DNA of 64,000 bases from Clostridia bacterium (GCA_017456145.1 JAFTJZ010000030.1:1-64000), one strand, 5' to 3'; positions 27,154 to 35,927 are shown, counted from the stretch's first letter. Notes: generated from the letters alone by a model not told the origin. Made by a program: numbers and translations.

Positions 27154-28026
27154 TCAGCGCTGGGTCGCCAGGAAGAACAACGCCAGTGTACCGGGACCCG
27201 AATGGGCACCGATGACGGGACCGACATAGCTGGTCACACAGCGGCAGCCCCACTTCGCAGTAATCATATCAGCAAGTTTCTTTGCATCGTCGGCACAATG
27301 CCCATGGCTGATAAAGATCACCTGCTCCTCGGGCTTGACAGCACTTGATTCCATCTGCTCAAACAGTGCCTTGATGGATGCGGCACGACCGCGAGCCTTC
27401 TGCATACTGATCAGATGCCCCTCATTGTCAACGTGGAGCACGGGCTTGATGTTGAGCATGGTGCCAAGCAGCGCGGTGGTCGCACTGATGCGCCCGCCCT
27501 TCTTGAGCTGTTGCAGATCGGCCACGGTAAACCAGTGCGCCAGCGAGAGCTTGATGCTCTCCACATAGTCACGCACCTGGTCGATGGTCTTGCCCTTATT
27601 CTTCTCCATGACGGCAAGATATACAAGCAATCCCTGCCCCATAGACGCTGCAAGCGTATCTACCGTATAAATCTTATGGTTGGGATATTTCTCGGACAAC
27701 TCCTTGGCAGCCTGAACCGCTGCGCTGTAGGTCGCGCTAAGGCCGGAGGAAAAGCCCAGATAAAGCACATCGCGCCCCGTCAGGATCTCGCTCTCCATGA
27801 CTGTGGTAAATTCGTCGATGTTAATGGCACTGGTGGATACACTCTTGATCTCGGGCAATCGGGTGTAGAACTCCTCAAATGTGATTTCTCTTTCGTCAAG
27901 GAAATTGTGGTATTGTTTCCCGTCGATGGTCAGCGTCAGCGGGATGACGCGAATGTGGAGCTGCTCGGCAATCTTGGCGGGCAGGTCGCAGGAAGAGTCG
28001 GTAATAATGGTAAAATTCTCTGCCAT
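27154..28026 (-). CDS. fakB: Fatty-acid-binding DegV-family protein (FakB)
   Basis: 290 aa. The second of two close ATGs is chosen because AAGGAG lies 9 nt before it and only 3 nt before the first. DegV hallmarks are ITDSSCDLPAKIAEQ, SVSTSAINIDEF (Ser in the carboxylate site) and LYLGFSSGLSATY. By family it holds one fatty acid in a tunnel and presents it to FakA. Head of a fakB-fakA-tetR operon with two good upstream promoters. Confidence 0.92.
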   Translation of the reverse strand: MAENFTIITDSSCDLPAKIAEQLHIRVIPLTLTIDGKQYHNFLDEREITFEEFYTRLPEIKSVSTSAINIDEFTTVMESEILTGRDVLYLGFSSGLSATYSAAVQAAKELSEKYPNHKIYTVDTLAASMGQGLLVYLAVMEKNKGKTIDQVRDYVESIKLSLAHWFTVADLQQLKKGGRISATTALLGTMLNIKPVLHVDNEGHLISMQKARGRAASIKALFEQMESSAVKPEEQVIFISHGHCADDAKKLADMITAKWGCRCVTSYVGPVIGAHSGPGTLALFFLATQR

Positions 28027-28101
28027 GATCATATTCTCCTTCTTGATTCATTTTTTTATGCGGACATCGGATTGAACATGGGTGTTTTTCGGTACGCCGC
28101 G

Positions 28102-28116
28102 GTTATCAATGATAAC
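28102..28116. promoter_or_regulatory. Palindrome in the fakB leader (candidate operator)
   Basis: GTTATCAATGATAAC is an inverted repeat of two perfect 7-nt arms lying about 20 bp downstream of the fakB -10. That is a suitable place for repression by the operon's own TetR protein; the link is inference. Confidence 0.45.
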
Positions 28117-28136
28117 TTCGATTTTCAACATCGATA

Positions 28137-28165
28137 ATTATAACATAACCAAACCTCTTTGTCAA
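28137..28165 (-). promoter_or_regulatory. Promoter of fakB, proximal
   Basis: Minus strand TTGACA (28160-28165), 17-bp spacer, TATAAT (28137-28142), with TGT before the -10. Confidence 0.85.
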
Positions 28166-28290
28166 CGGGTTTCGCGGAATATTTTGCAATTTTGCGATAA
28201 AATTCCACTCCGCCTTCCTAAAGCAGCGCGCATTGCGTAAAAAACGATGCTTTTCAACGTCACACACCCAGAAATGTAGTTTTCATTACC

Positions 28291-28319
28291 ATTTTATCAC
28301 ATATTCTCTACATTGTCAA
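28291..28319 (-). promoter_or_regulatory. Second, distal promoter upstream of fakB
   Basis: Minus strand TTGACA (28314-28319), 17-bp spacer, TAAAAT (28291-28296). It would give a long 5' leader of about 265 nt. Confidence 0.6.
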
Positions 28320-28340
28320 GGAGAAAAGTTAAAATAACGA

Positions 28341-28376
28341 GCGAGGGAAACTTTTTTGAAAAAAAGTTTCCCTCGC
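28341..28376. terminator. T/A-centred hairpin element
   Basis: GCGAGGGAAACTTTTTT pairs with AAAAAAGTTTCCCTCGC around a short loop. It belongs to the double-hairpin family found after several genes and abuts the tandem repeat at 28381. Confidence 0.6.
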
Positions 28377-28380
28377 ACTC

Positions 28381-28630
28381 CCTTCAAAAAACTTTACACA
28401 AAAGGAGATCGCCCCCTATATAAAGCTTTTTGCGGATTCTTAAGGTGCTTTTTCTCGAAAAAGCGCCTTAAGTGGGGCTTGGGGCAACGCCCCAACTCCT
28501 CCCTCGTGTTCCCTCAAAAAACTTCACACAAACGGAGATCAACCCTTATATAAAGCTTTTTGCGGATTCTTAAGGTGCTTTTTCTCGAAAAAGCACCTTA
28601 AGTGGGGCTTGGGGCAACGCCCCAACTCCT
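28381..28630. repeat. Tandemly duplicated 120-bp double-hairpin element
   Basis: Two near-identical 120-bp units (28381-28500 and 28511-28630, period 130 bp). Read on the minus strand from the ABC permease stop, each has a GC hairpin (TTGGGGC/GCCCCAA, at 28479-28495 and 28609-28625). A long hairpin with a T/A centre follows (28439-28472 and 28569-28602). They also share CAAAAAGCTTTATATA. The units differ at few positions. The stem base changed in unit 1 keeps pairing through a G-T wobble. The rest of 28166-28340 holds no gene. Confidence 0.85.
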
Positions 28631-28638
28631 CATCCCCC

Positions 28639-30306
28639 TCACTGCCGCCCGCGCAGCAAAAAGAGCGGAGAAAGTGAGAAAAACAGAGCGCCCAGCGCAA
28701 TGTTAAAGCCACCTGCCAACACGGCAAACAGCGACATCTGTTCCAAAATGCCACCCAACACCAACAGCAAAATGTCAGGTAAAAGTCCGAAATAAAGGAA
28801 TAGGATGAGTATAACCTGCTGAATCTGCTTGGTCAGCCTGCCCGACACCGACAGATCGATGAAGGTATGCGCCATCGATGCATAAAAATCGATCGAAACG
28901 GCAAACAGCAGCCATGCGACTGCAGCCAGCGGACTCTCACCAAGCCCGATAACCGCCACAAGCATGGCAGGCAGCAGATCCAGTATGCAATTGACCGTAC
29001 CGCCCAGCATCGACCAGAACATCTTTGCCCAGGAATTTTCCGGCGTCATTAAAAACAGATTGATACCGATATCCTGCGGCAGCGGATTGCCCAGAGCACG
29101 GAAGAAAACAAACGCCGAGAGCACCAGTGCCACGGGCAACAGGCTGCCGGAATGGAAAACCATTCGATCCAGCAGCACCACGCCAAGCGCCGTTATCAGA
29201 TATGTCTCTGCAGTTTTGGTAAAATACCGCAGATGCCCAAAGCGAAAGCGATTATACATCGCTTTGAAGAAAAAGACGTTGGCCCCCCATCCGTGCTTGA
29301 TCCCGTCACGGAGCAGCTTGTCACTGCGATCCTTCTTGTTTTTACGCACGACACCGGTACTTCTGCTCTCCTGCGCCGCTTGCAAAAGCTCGGCGGTCTC
29401 CGAGGAGTGAGCCATGGCGTCCTCATAGAAATCCGCACGGATGTGACGGATCAGAAGTGTCATTCCTACCATGGCGGCGATCAGTCCCACAGCACATAGA
29501 GCAACACCCGGCAGATTGTTCTCCAGTGACAGCATCACAATCGCACGCAGCCATCCCCAGATGGGAACATACCGCGACCAAGAGGCGGAGAAATATGCAA
29601 TGGCTGCACTCCAAGGCGTCATACCGGGCTCACCCTGCCACACGGCAATATACCCCACAGCCACCGCAGCAACAAAGAGATACAGCGCGGGACGCAACCA
29701 TTTTTTCAGCGTCACGTGGGTGGAGCACAGCGTATAGAGCAGCACGTTGAGCAGCTTGCCGAAAATCACTGCCATGGCAAACGTCAGTACAGCCACGACA
29801 GCCGCCAACGGCGTGAAACCGAAGGAGGTGATCATCATAGGGACCTCGATCAGAAGGTAGATGCCAAGGAAGATCATCGCTCCCATCTGGCAGCACAGGC
29901 GGAACATCAGCACCGACTGTGGGCGCATCGGCGAGGCGAACAGCAGATTGACGTCTGCCATGGTAAAGATATTGCTGCCGTTCTTCTCGGCTCCCATCAC
30001 CTCAAAGATCACCATGACCAACAGAATGCCGCCGATCACCGCCTCCACGATCCGGTACGTCTCCTTCTGCGAAAGCGCAGGCAAGGACTCCTCATCCTCG
30101 GGCGGCAGCTCCTCCTCGGGCGGGATCTCACCCTCCACAGTCGGATCATCCTCATCCATGGCAAGCTCCTCCAACGAGGCAGCCACAAGGCCAAACACCA
30201 CGCCGATCGCAATGCAGACGAGCAGCAGCACGGCGACCCACGTTTTGAACAGCTTGCGGATCTGATTTTTCACAGAGCAAAAAGCGTAATAGAAAAACAA
30301 TTTCAT
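28639..30306 (-). CDS. ABC exporter permease (putative ABC-export domain family)
   Basis: 555 aa with about a dozen hydrophobic segments, beginning MKLFFYYAFCSVKNQIRKLF, the N-terminal pattern of the paired ATPase/large-permease exporters of Firmicutes. An acidic Pro/Glu loop (GEIPPEEELPPEDEES) lies after the first transmembrane helix. Central cytoplasmic stretch VRKNKKDRSDKLLRDGIKHG. Its start lies 3 bp after the stop of the ATPase, so the two are co-translated. Substrate unknown. Confidence 0.82.
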   Translation of the reverse strand: MKLFFYYAFCSVKNQIRKLFKTWVAVLLLVCIAIGVVFGLVAASLEELAMDEDDPTVEGEIPPEEELPPEDEESLPALSQKETYRIVEAVIGGILLVMVIFEVMGAEKNGSNIFTMADVNLLFASPMRPQSVLMFRLCCQMGAMIFLGIYLLIEVPMMITSFGFTPLAAVVAVLTFAMAVIFGKLLNVLLYTLCSTHVTLKKWLRPALYLFVAAVAVGYIAVWQGEPGMTPWSAAIAYFSASWSRYVPIWGWLRAIVMLSLENNLPGVALCAVGLIAAMVGMTLLIRHIRADFYEDAMAHSSETAELLQAAQESRSTGVVRKNKKDRSDKLLRDGIKHGWGANVFFFKAMYNRFRFGHLRYFTKTAETYLITALGVVLLDRMVFHSGSLLPVALVLSAFVFFRALGNPLPQDIGINLFLMTPENSWAKMFWSMLGGTVNCILDLLPAMLVAVIGLGESPLAAVAWLLFAVSIDFYASMAHTFIDLSVSGRLTKQIQQVILILFLYFGLLPDILLLVLGGILEQMSLFAVLAGGFNIALGALFFSLSPLFLLRGRQ

Positions 30307-30309
30307 GGC

Positions 30310-31023
30310 TTACGCCTCCCCGCTCCCGCCGTTTTCGGTCACGGCAAAGAACAGCTCCTCCAGCGTCTTGCCGCTGCCGTCCAGCTCGCTTTTGGTCACG
30401 TTGGCGCGCACCGAGCCACCCTGCATGATCAGTGTGCGATCCCAGAGCATATCCACACTGTCGATGATATGCGTGGAGACCAGCGTGGTGCAGCCGGCTG
30501 CCCGCATCTCTTCCATCATACTCTTGAGCTCCTTGATGGCGTGCGGATCAAGTCCGATCATCGGCTCATCAAGCAGCAGCATTTTGGGGCGCGGGAGCAG
30601 CCCCAGACAAATATTCAATTTCTGCTGCATTCCCTTGGAGAGCTCGTCACCGAACTTCTTCTTTTTATCGGTCAACTCAAATCTCTCAAACAGCTCCTCT
30701 GCCCACGGCTTGTAATTTTCCAGACGATAAGCGCGAGCGAGAAATTCCATATGCTCGCTGACCGTCAGATTGGGATAAAGCGAGGGCATCTCGGGGATGT
30801 AGCCCAACAGGCGCCGCGCATCGGTGGTCTTGTTGGGGATCCCCGCAACGGTAATCTCCCCGCTGTAGCGTAAAAATCCGATGATGGCCTTCATCAGTGT
30901 GCTCTTCCCCGCACCATTCGGGCCGAGCAGCACCGTCACGCTGCCGGGATCCAGCGTAAAGCTGATCTGATCGCAGGCGACGGTCTTTCCGTATTTTTTG
31001 GTTACATTCGAAACTTGTAGCAT
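30310..31023 (-). CDS. ABC transporter ATP-binding protein
   Basis: 237 aa; the second ATG is chosen because GGAAAG lies 8 nt before it, against 3 nt for the first. Walker A LLGPNGAGKST, signature LSKGMQQKL (Lys replacing the second Gly of LSGGQ), Walker B MLLLDEPMIGLDP, switch VSTHIIDSVD. This is an export-type ATPase and it partners with the permease immediately behind. Upstream (31052-31082) lies a short direct repeat of ATGATTTATTATC of unknown meaning. Confidence 0.93.
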   Translation of the reverse strand: MLQVSNVTKKYGKTVACDQISFTLDPGSVTVLLGPNGAGKSTLMKAIIGFLRYSGEITVAGIPNKTTDARRLLGYIPEMPSLYPNLTVSEHMEFLARAYRLENYKPWAEELFERFELTDKKKKFGDELSKGMQQKLNICLGLLPRPKMLLLDEPMIGLDPHAIKELKSMMEEMRAAGCTTLVSTHIIDSVDMLWDRTLIMQGGSVRANVTKSELDGSGKTLEELFFAVTENGGSGEA

Positions 31024-31090
31024 AACATTCACTTTCCGAGAAAACGTTTCTCTGATGATTTATTATCAATGATTTATTATCGGCTGCGGA

Positions 31091-32794
31091 TCATTCGCAG
31101 CGCAGAGCCGCATACAGTGCGGCAGACCAGCCGTAATCACGAACAGAGGGATAACGAACCGTATCATCGGCAGGGCGCAGCGGCTTTCCCTTGCGTGGCA
31201 GTGCGGCGGGACTTTGCTCGTCGGTACAATCGTAAAATTCATATACACAGCCATCGCGCAGATACCATTTTTCAATGGCGGCAAGGGTCGCTGCACGGAT
31301 CGTATCGGCGGCAGCGGCAAAGCCGTAATCCCGCAGGCCGCGAATGATCATATAATTATAGTTGATCCAGACGGGGCCGCGCCACATATCGCTGCCAAAG
31401 GTCGCGTCCGACGCGGCAATCGAGGGAACGCCCACGACCGTGCCAAACGCAGCGGGATTTTGCAGATCGGCGAGCAGCAGCGTCGCCCGCTCACGCGAGC
31501 AAACCCCCGCAAACAACGGCAGGAAGGAAGAGACCGCCGCGACCTTGATCATCTCTCCGCTCTCGATCCCACGGTCGTAATAACGCCCGTCGGTCTCATC
31601 ATACAGATGCGTCTCGATCGCGTCTTTGATCCTTTGATACCGCTCGGCGTATGCTGCTGCGGCATCGGTCTGTCCGAGCACGGCAGCGATCTTCTCCATA
31701 CAGCGCATCTCGTTTGCCATAAAGCAGGAGAAATCGACGCAATTAAGACGCCGTTCGCCGTCAAAGCGGGGAGAATTGTCCATCCCGCTCTCACCGCAGC
31801 GGCAATTGGGGTCATTGGGATCGACGTACCAGGAAAACAATCCATCGATGCTCCCCGCGCGGTTCTCTTCATTCCACGCAAGGTATTTTTGCAGCGCACC
31901 AAAGACGCGGAAGAGAAGATTGGGATCCTCCGTCCGCTCATACCACTGCCAGAATCCCCACGCCAATACGGGCGGCTGGGTGACGTCGCTCTCGCGATCG
32001 GTCAGGATCATATGCGGCACAAAGCCGTCCTCCCGCTGCCCGTCCAGCACGGCAAGCAGCGTTTCCTTTGCCAGCTCAGGGCTGATGTAAACATTACCGA
32101 AGGAGTGGAAGACCGAATCCCAGAGCCATAAATGTCGATGCGGCAAACGGTCGGGGGTCGTCCAGCGGGTGCCAAAGCGCCCCACGGGGCTATAGATCTG
32201 CGATTTCATAATGGAGTAGCATTTGGAAAGCGTTCTTTCCTGTGCATCGTTAAGTCCGCAGGGCTGCGGCAAAGCATCAAAATAAGCCAACCGCTGTTGA
32301 CACAGGGCGCGCACGTCAAGTGCGTGTATCAGCTGCTCGGCACGCCGTGCCGCCTCGTCCGCGTTGGGGTCGCGAACCAAAGCAAAGCGGGTCGTCTCCT
32401 CGCCGTCGTCGGTTGCCAATGCATACGCCGCACCGCGCCGCTCGTAGACCTCCACCATATCATATGCTTGCCGCTGCAAAAGATCTCCATGCAGCACAGG
32501 CATGGCGCAAGCCGTAGGGCAGCAGCCTACGACCGCATCCTGCGCGGCAAACGTGATACAAAAGGTCTGCGTTCCGTTGATGCGGCCGAGAATGATATCG
32601 GATGCCACCGCATCAAATTCCCATCCGCGGGCATGATGCGTACGCAGCAGCAGCTGCACGTCGTGATTGTCAAAATCCACGCCGATGAAATCTCCCATCA
32701 AACGTCCACACATAGCACGCGTGGGGACACATTCTTCACTCATGCCCGAGTGACAGAACAGCGCCCCCGCGCCCCAGATATTCGGATATTTCAT
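31091..32794 (-). CDS. Glycosidase with (alpha/alpha)6 fold, MGH1/GH63-like
   Basis: 567 aa from the ATG 6 nt after AAGGAGG. The N-terminal ~170 residues look like a beta domain. The rest shows the alpha-toroid pattern of GH63/GH37-type enzymes: HRHLWLWDSVFHSFG, FGSDMWRGPVWINYNYMIIRGL and a final VRDYGWSAALYAAL. No signal peptide, so intracellular. It lies downstream of rhaD on the same strand, implying that it releases a monosaccharide from imported oligosaccharides in the rhamnose/pectin pathway. A rhamnosidase role is possible but not shown by sequence. Confidence 0.8.
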   Translation of the reverse strand: MKYPNIWGAGALFCHSGMSEECVPTRAMCGRLMGDFIGVDFDNHDVQLLLRTHHARGWEFDAVASDIILGRINGTQTFCITFAAQDAVVGCCPTACAMPVLHGDLLQRQAYDMVEVYERRGAAYALATDDGEETTRFALVRDPNADEAARRAEQLIHALDVRALCQQRLAYFDALPQPCGLNDAQERTLSKCYSIMKSQIYSPVGRFGTRWTTPDRLPHRHLWLWDSVFHSFGNVYISPELAKETLLAVLDGQREDGFVPHMILTDRESDVTQPPVLAWGFWQWYERTEDPNLLFRVFGALQKYLAWNEENRAGSIDGLFSWYVDPNDPNCRCGESGMDNSPRFDGERRLNCVDFSCFMANEMRCMEKIAAVLGQTDAAAAYAERYQRIKDAIETHLYDETDGRYYDRGIESGEMIKVAAVSSFLPLFAGVCSRERATLLLADLQNPAAFGTVVGVPSIAASDATFGSDMWRGPVWINYNYMIIRGLRDYGFAAAADTIRAATLAAIEKWYLRDGCVYEFYDCTDEQSPAALPRKGKPLRPADDTVRYPSVRDYGWSAALYAALRCE

Positions 32795-32814
32795 ATTGCT
32801 CCTCCTTGGGAAAT

Positions 32815-32871
32815 TGAGGCTCTGCCTCAAACTCCGCCAAAGAAACTTTTTTGAAAAAAAGTTTCTTTGGA
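32815..32871. terminator. Double-hairpin element between the glycosidase and rhaD
   Basis: TTGAGGC/GCCTCAA (about 32815-32831) followed by CCAAAGAAACTTTTTT paired with AAAAAAAGTTTCTTTGG (32838-32871). Same two-hairpin plan as elsewhere, here in the plus orientation upstream of the glycosidase start. Confidence 0.6.
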
Positions 32872-32919
32872 ATCTTCAAAAAATTTCAACAAACTCTTTT
32901 AATCAAGTTCTTTGGAGTT

Positions 32920-33026
32920 CCAAGAACCCGAGTTTGTCGGTTGCGCTTGCGCAATGACGGCGTTTAGCCGTCAAGGCAAACTCGATGATTGCTTGCAATC
33001 ATTTTCTTCTCAAGAAAGGTTCTTGG
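32920..33026. other. Nested multi-branch palindrome element
   Basis: An outer stem CCAAGAACC (32920-32928)/GGTTCTTGG (33018-33026) encloses a second stem CGAGTTTG (32929-32936)/CAAACTCG (32977-32984). Three hairpins are also enclosed: TTGCGCTTGCGCAA (32941-32954), GACGGC/GCCGTC (32956-32972) and GATTGCTTGCAATC (32987-33000). It could be a structured RNA, or a stack of small palindromic repeats. Confidence 0.6.
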
Positions 33027-33050
33027 TCGCCGAAGGCATACTCCCGTAAC

Positions 33051-33872
33051 TCATCTCAAAAACTTCTCAGCCAGTTTCAGATTGAATGCCTTAGCCAGAG
33101 CCTCGAACATGGGGCGCGTCATGGTCTGACGGCGCGTAGGCTGCATGGAGCGGATCTTGACCGCGATTTCAGCACTCTTTTCGATGGTATGGCACAAACC
33201 GAAGGCGATGTCGAAGTTCTCGCCGGACACAAACACACCGTGGTGCGCCCAGATCACGGCGTCGTACTGTTTCATCTTCTCGCAGGTCGCAAGACCGATT
33301 TCCATCGAGCCGCAGACCATCCAGGGCAGCACGCCAATACCGTCCGGGAACACGACGGGACACTCGGTCATGTTGGGCCACAGCTCCTTGGTAAAGGCGG
33401 CATCCGTCAGGGGCAGCACGAAGGTCAGAGCAATCAGGTTGGCGGGGTGGCAGTGGTAAATGACACGATGCTTGCCGCCGGTTTGCTCCTTTTTAATCTG
33501 ATGGTTGAGCAAGTGGGTGGGCAGCTCGCTGGTGGGGCGACCGCCGTCGGCAAAGCCCCAGAGAATCTGGAACTTGGTGCCCGTATCGTCAAGACGGATG
33601 ATGCCGCAGGTGTTCTCAGGATCCTCCTTGACGTGGTGGAAGAAACGGCCGGTGCCGGTGACCATAAAGTAGTCGCCTGCAAGCCCCGGCACCGACGCGC
33701 CGATGTCCATCCACTCGCGGTCGGTCTTCATCTCGTATACGATCTCATACATCTCTTCGGGCTTGATGCGATAGGAAAGGTTACCGCCGTTGCGCTCGTG
33801 GTAGCCGTTGGTGTAGCCGTCGTCGGCCATATCTACAAATTCCTTGACAAATTTTGCGTCTAATACTTTCAT
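33051..33872 (-). CDS. rhaD: Rhamnulose-1-phosphate aldolase
   Basis: 273 aa; the second ATG is used because AGAGGA lies 7 nt before it and 1 nt before the first. Class II aldolase zinc ligands are seen in YHCHPANL (His140, His142) and AHHGVFVSG (about His211), matching the spacing in E. coli RhaD (141, 143, 212). It cleaves L-rhamnulose 1-phosphate into dihydroxyacetone phosphate and L-lactaldehyde in the cytoplasm. Third gene of the minus-strand rhaB-rhaA-rhaD order, about 390 bp behind rhaA. Confidence 0.95.
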   Translation of the reverse strand: MKVLDAKFVKEFVDMADDGYTNGYHERNGGNLSYRIKPEEMYEIVYEMKTDREWMDIGASVPGLAGDYFMVTGTGRFFHHVKEDPENTCGIIRLDDTGTKFQILWGFADGGRPTSELPTHLLNHQIKKEQTGGKHRVIYHCHPANLIALTFVLPLTDAAFTKELWPNMTECPVVFPDGIGVLPWMVCGSMEIGLATCEKMKQYDAVIWAHHGVFVSGENFDIAFGLCHTIEKSAEIAVKIRSMQPTRRQTMTRPMFEALAKAFNLKLAEKFLR

Positions 33873-33915
33873 GTTCATGTCCTCTTTATGTAATTATATT
33901 TTTTGTCGTTGTGTA

Positions 33916-33954
33916 GCGGGGGAGATGCCTTTTGAAAAAGGCACCGTCCCCCGC
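33916..33954. terminator. Hairpin element between rhaA and rhaD
   Basis: GCGGGGGA (33916-33923)/TCCCCCGC (33947-33954) with an inner stem GCCTTTT/AAAAGGC, one of the intergenic T/A-centred hairpin family. Confidence 0.6.
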
Positions 33955-34022
33955 ACCCCCTCCGCGAAAACTTAAAAACAAAAAATATTTTTGTCCTCGC
34001 GAATGTAATTACTCGCCTATCC

Positions 34023-34120
34023 TGTGGGGTAGCGAAGCGGCGCGAGGGGAGTGAATGACACGCCGGTGGCGTGTCAGAGCCCGAGCGTGACCGAGCCCGC
34101 AGGCGAGACGGGTCCCCACA
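34023..34120. other. Structured intergenic element before rhaD
   Basis: TGTGGGG (34023-34029) can pair with CCCCACA (34114-34120), enclosing a strong hairpin TGACACGCC/GGCGTGTCA (34056-34076). The stretch 33955-34196 carries no gene. Its tail (ATAGAACCG...TTACAAATC) resembles the tail of the element at 35750-35830. Confidence 0.5.
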
Positions 34121-34196
34121 TGGCATATCGCTCCATTTGAATAGAACCGAAACGTTACAAATCAAATCATAAATTTTTCCAAAAGTTTTTGGAGTT

Positions 34197-34254
34197 CCAA
34201 GAACCTTTTTTCAAAAAGGTTCTTGGTGGGGTTTCAAGGGGCAACGCCCCTTGA
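34197..34254 (-). terminator. Double-hairpin element after rhaA
   Basis: On the minus strand just after the rhaA stop: TCAAGGGG/CCCCTTGA (34234-34254), then CCAAGAACCTTTTT paired with AAAAAGGTTCTTGG (34197-34226), then GGAACTCCAAAAACTTTTGG. Same plan as after rhaB with different stem bases. Confidence 0.7.
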
Positions 34255-34260
34255 CTTCCC

Positions 34261-35505
34261 TTATCTCTTCAATAAAACATCCTTCTCGTACTGCAGTACG
34301 GTCGGCAGCCACTCGCCGTCCTGTGCGACACCGGCGCGACGGCAGTATTCTGCCCAGATGGCACCGAAGGGCATGGTCTTCCATTCCTCTTGTGCTACCA
34401 TCAGCTCGGTCATGCGACCGGCGTTTTGCAGATCGCGCCATGCGGCGTGGGGCATGAGCAGCGCGTCAAGCAATGCCTTGCGCACACTGCGCGCACCTAC
34501 CGTCCAGGCAGCTACGCGGTTGATGCTGGCATCAAAATAATCCAGCGCAATGGCGAAATCGTCAACGCGACCACTTGCCACGATCTCCTTGGCAATCTCT
34601 CGCGTCTCGTCGTCCAGACGTACGACGTGGTCGGAATCCCAACGTACAGCACGGGTGATGTGCAGGCCGATGCGGGAATTGAACTGCAGCAGCGCAGAGA
34701 TCTTATCGGAAACCACCTCGGTGGGGTGATAGTGACCGTTGTCCATCAGGGGCATGATGCCCTTCTTGGCGGCATAAGACAGTGTAAACTCGGCAGAGCC
34801 CACCGTATAGGACTCCAGACCGATGCCAAACACCTTGGACTCCAGACAAACGCGCACCTTCTCATGATCGTAAGGCGTGTCAAGGATCTCATCCAGTGAC
34901 TTGGCAAAGCGCGCGCGGGGACCAATGCGGTCGGCAGGAATATCCTTGTAGCCGTCGGGGATCCAAATGTTCATCACGCAGGGGGTGCCCGTCTCATCGG
35001 CAAAATATTCGGAAATGCGCAGGCAAGCGCGTCCGTGCTCGACCCAGAAACGACGGATCTCCTCATCGGGCGAGGACAACGTAAATTCAGCTGCCTTGGG
35101 GTGCGAGAAGAAGGTGGGGTTGAAATCGATGCCCATACCTCTCTCCTTGGCAAAGGCCACCCACTTGGCAAAATGGCGCGGCTGCAGCGCGTCGCGGTCT
35201 GCGTATTCTCCATCCTCAAAAACGGCGTAGCTTGCGTGCAGATTCAGCTTGAGCTTGCCGCCCACGTTGGACACGGCGAGATCAAAATCCTGCATCAGCT
35301 GCTCGGGCGTCTGCGCCTTGCCGGGGTAATTGCCCGTTGTCTGAATACCGCCCGAGAGGGCCATATCAGAGTCAAAGCCACCGACGTCATCGCCCTGCCA
35401 GCAGTGGACGGACAGCGGAATGGTCAAAAGCTTTTCGATTGCTGCGTCGGCGTCGATGCCAAGCGCAGCGTAGGTTTGTTTTGCGTAGTCGTATATGTTC
35501 GTCAT
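34261..35505 (-). CDS. rhaA: L-rhamnose isomerase
   Basis: 414 aa (E. coli RhaA is 419). Typical motifs: VHCWQGDDVGGFD, TGNYPGKAQTPEQLMQDFD, LNLHASYAVF, MGIDFNPTFFSHPKA, WIPDGYKDIPADR, and the metal-binding LMDNGHYHPTE and RWDSDHVVRLDDE. It converts L-rhamnose to L-rhamnulose using a divalent metal. Second gene of the rha cluster. Confidence 0.98.
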   Translation of the reverse strand: MTNIYDYAKQTYAALGIDADAAIEKLLTIPLSVHCWQGDDVGGFDSDMALSGGIQTTGNYPGKAQTPEQLMQDFDLAVSNVGGKLKLNLHASYAVFEDGEYADRDALQPRHFAKWVAFAKERGMGIDFNPTFFSHPKAAEFTLSSPDEEIRRFWVEHGRACLRISEYFADETGTPCVMNIWIPDGYKDIPADRIGPRARFAKSLDEILDTPYDHEKVRVCLESKVFGIGLESYTVGSAEFTLSYAAKKGIMPLMDNGHYHPTEVVSDKISALLQFNSRIGLHITRAVRWDSDHVVRLDDETREIAKEIVASGRVDDFAIALDYFDASINRVAAWTVGARSVRKALLDALLMPHAAWRDLQNAGRMTELMVAQEEWKTMPFGAIWAEYCRRAGVAQDGEWLPTVLQYEKDVLLKR

Positions 35506-35870
35506 GGGATGGGGTACTCCTTTTAATTTCTAAATTCGTTAGATAGATTACTTATGTTTTATTGGGGTTATTGTTCATTCCTTTGTCAAACGACAAATGA
35601 AACGCTGTTTCGGCTACGCCGAAACCCAAAGAAAACGTTCGTAAGGGGACCCGGTCCCCTTACGTATCCCCGGATAGTGCGCATTCTGCACGTAGGGGAC
35701 TAAATTTGTCAGTGCGTACGCTTCGCTGCTATTCCTTCGTGTGTGATAACAGATGCTACCATTTGGGGCAGGGACCCCAATAGGACATTGCTGTCTGTTC
35801 ATCCGGAACAGAACCGCTACAAATCCTACAAATATATTTTCCAATATATTTTCCAAAAGTTTTTGGAAGT
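35506..35870. other. Repeat-rich spacer between rhaA and rhaB
   Basis: No gene. It holds hairpins TTTCGGC/GCCGAAA (35608-35624) and GTAAGGGGAC/GTCCCCTTAC (35641-35663). The string CCAAAGAAAACG followed by this CGTA-GGGG hairpin recurs, with different bases, in the 393-bp repeats near 47.2 and 47.6 kb. Confidence 0.6.
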
Positions 35871-35924
35871 CTTGAAACCTTTTTTCAAAAAGGTTTCAAG
35901 CGGGGTGTGGGGCGGAGCCCCACA
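35871..35924 (-). terminator. Double-hairpin element after rhaB
   Basis: Minus strand after the rhaB stop: TGTGGGGC/GCCCCACA (35906-35924), then CTTGAAACCTTTTT paired with AAAAAGGTTTCAAG (35871-35900), then CTTCCAAAAACTTTTGG. Confidence 0.7.
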
Positions 35925-35927
35925 TTT

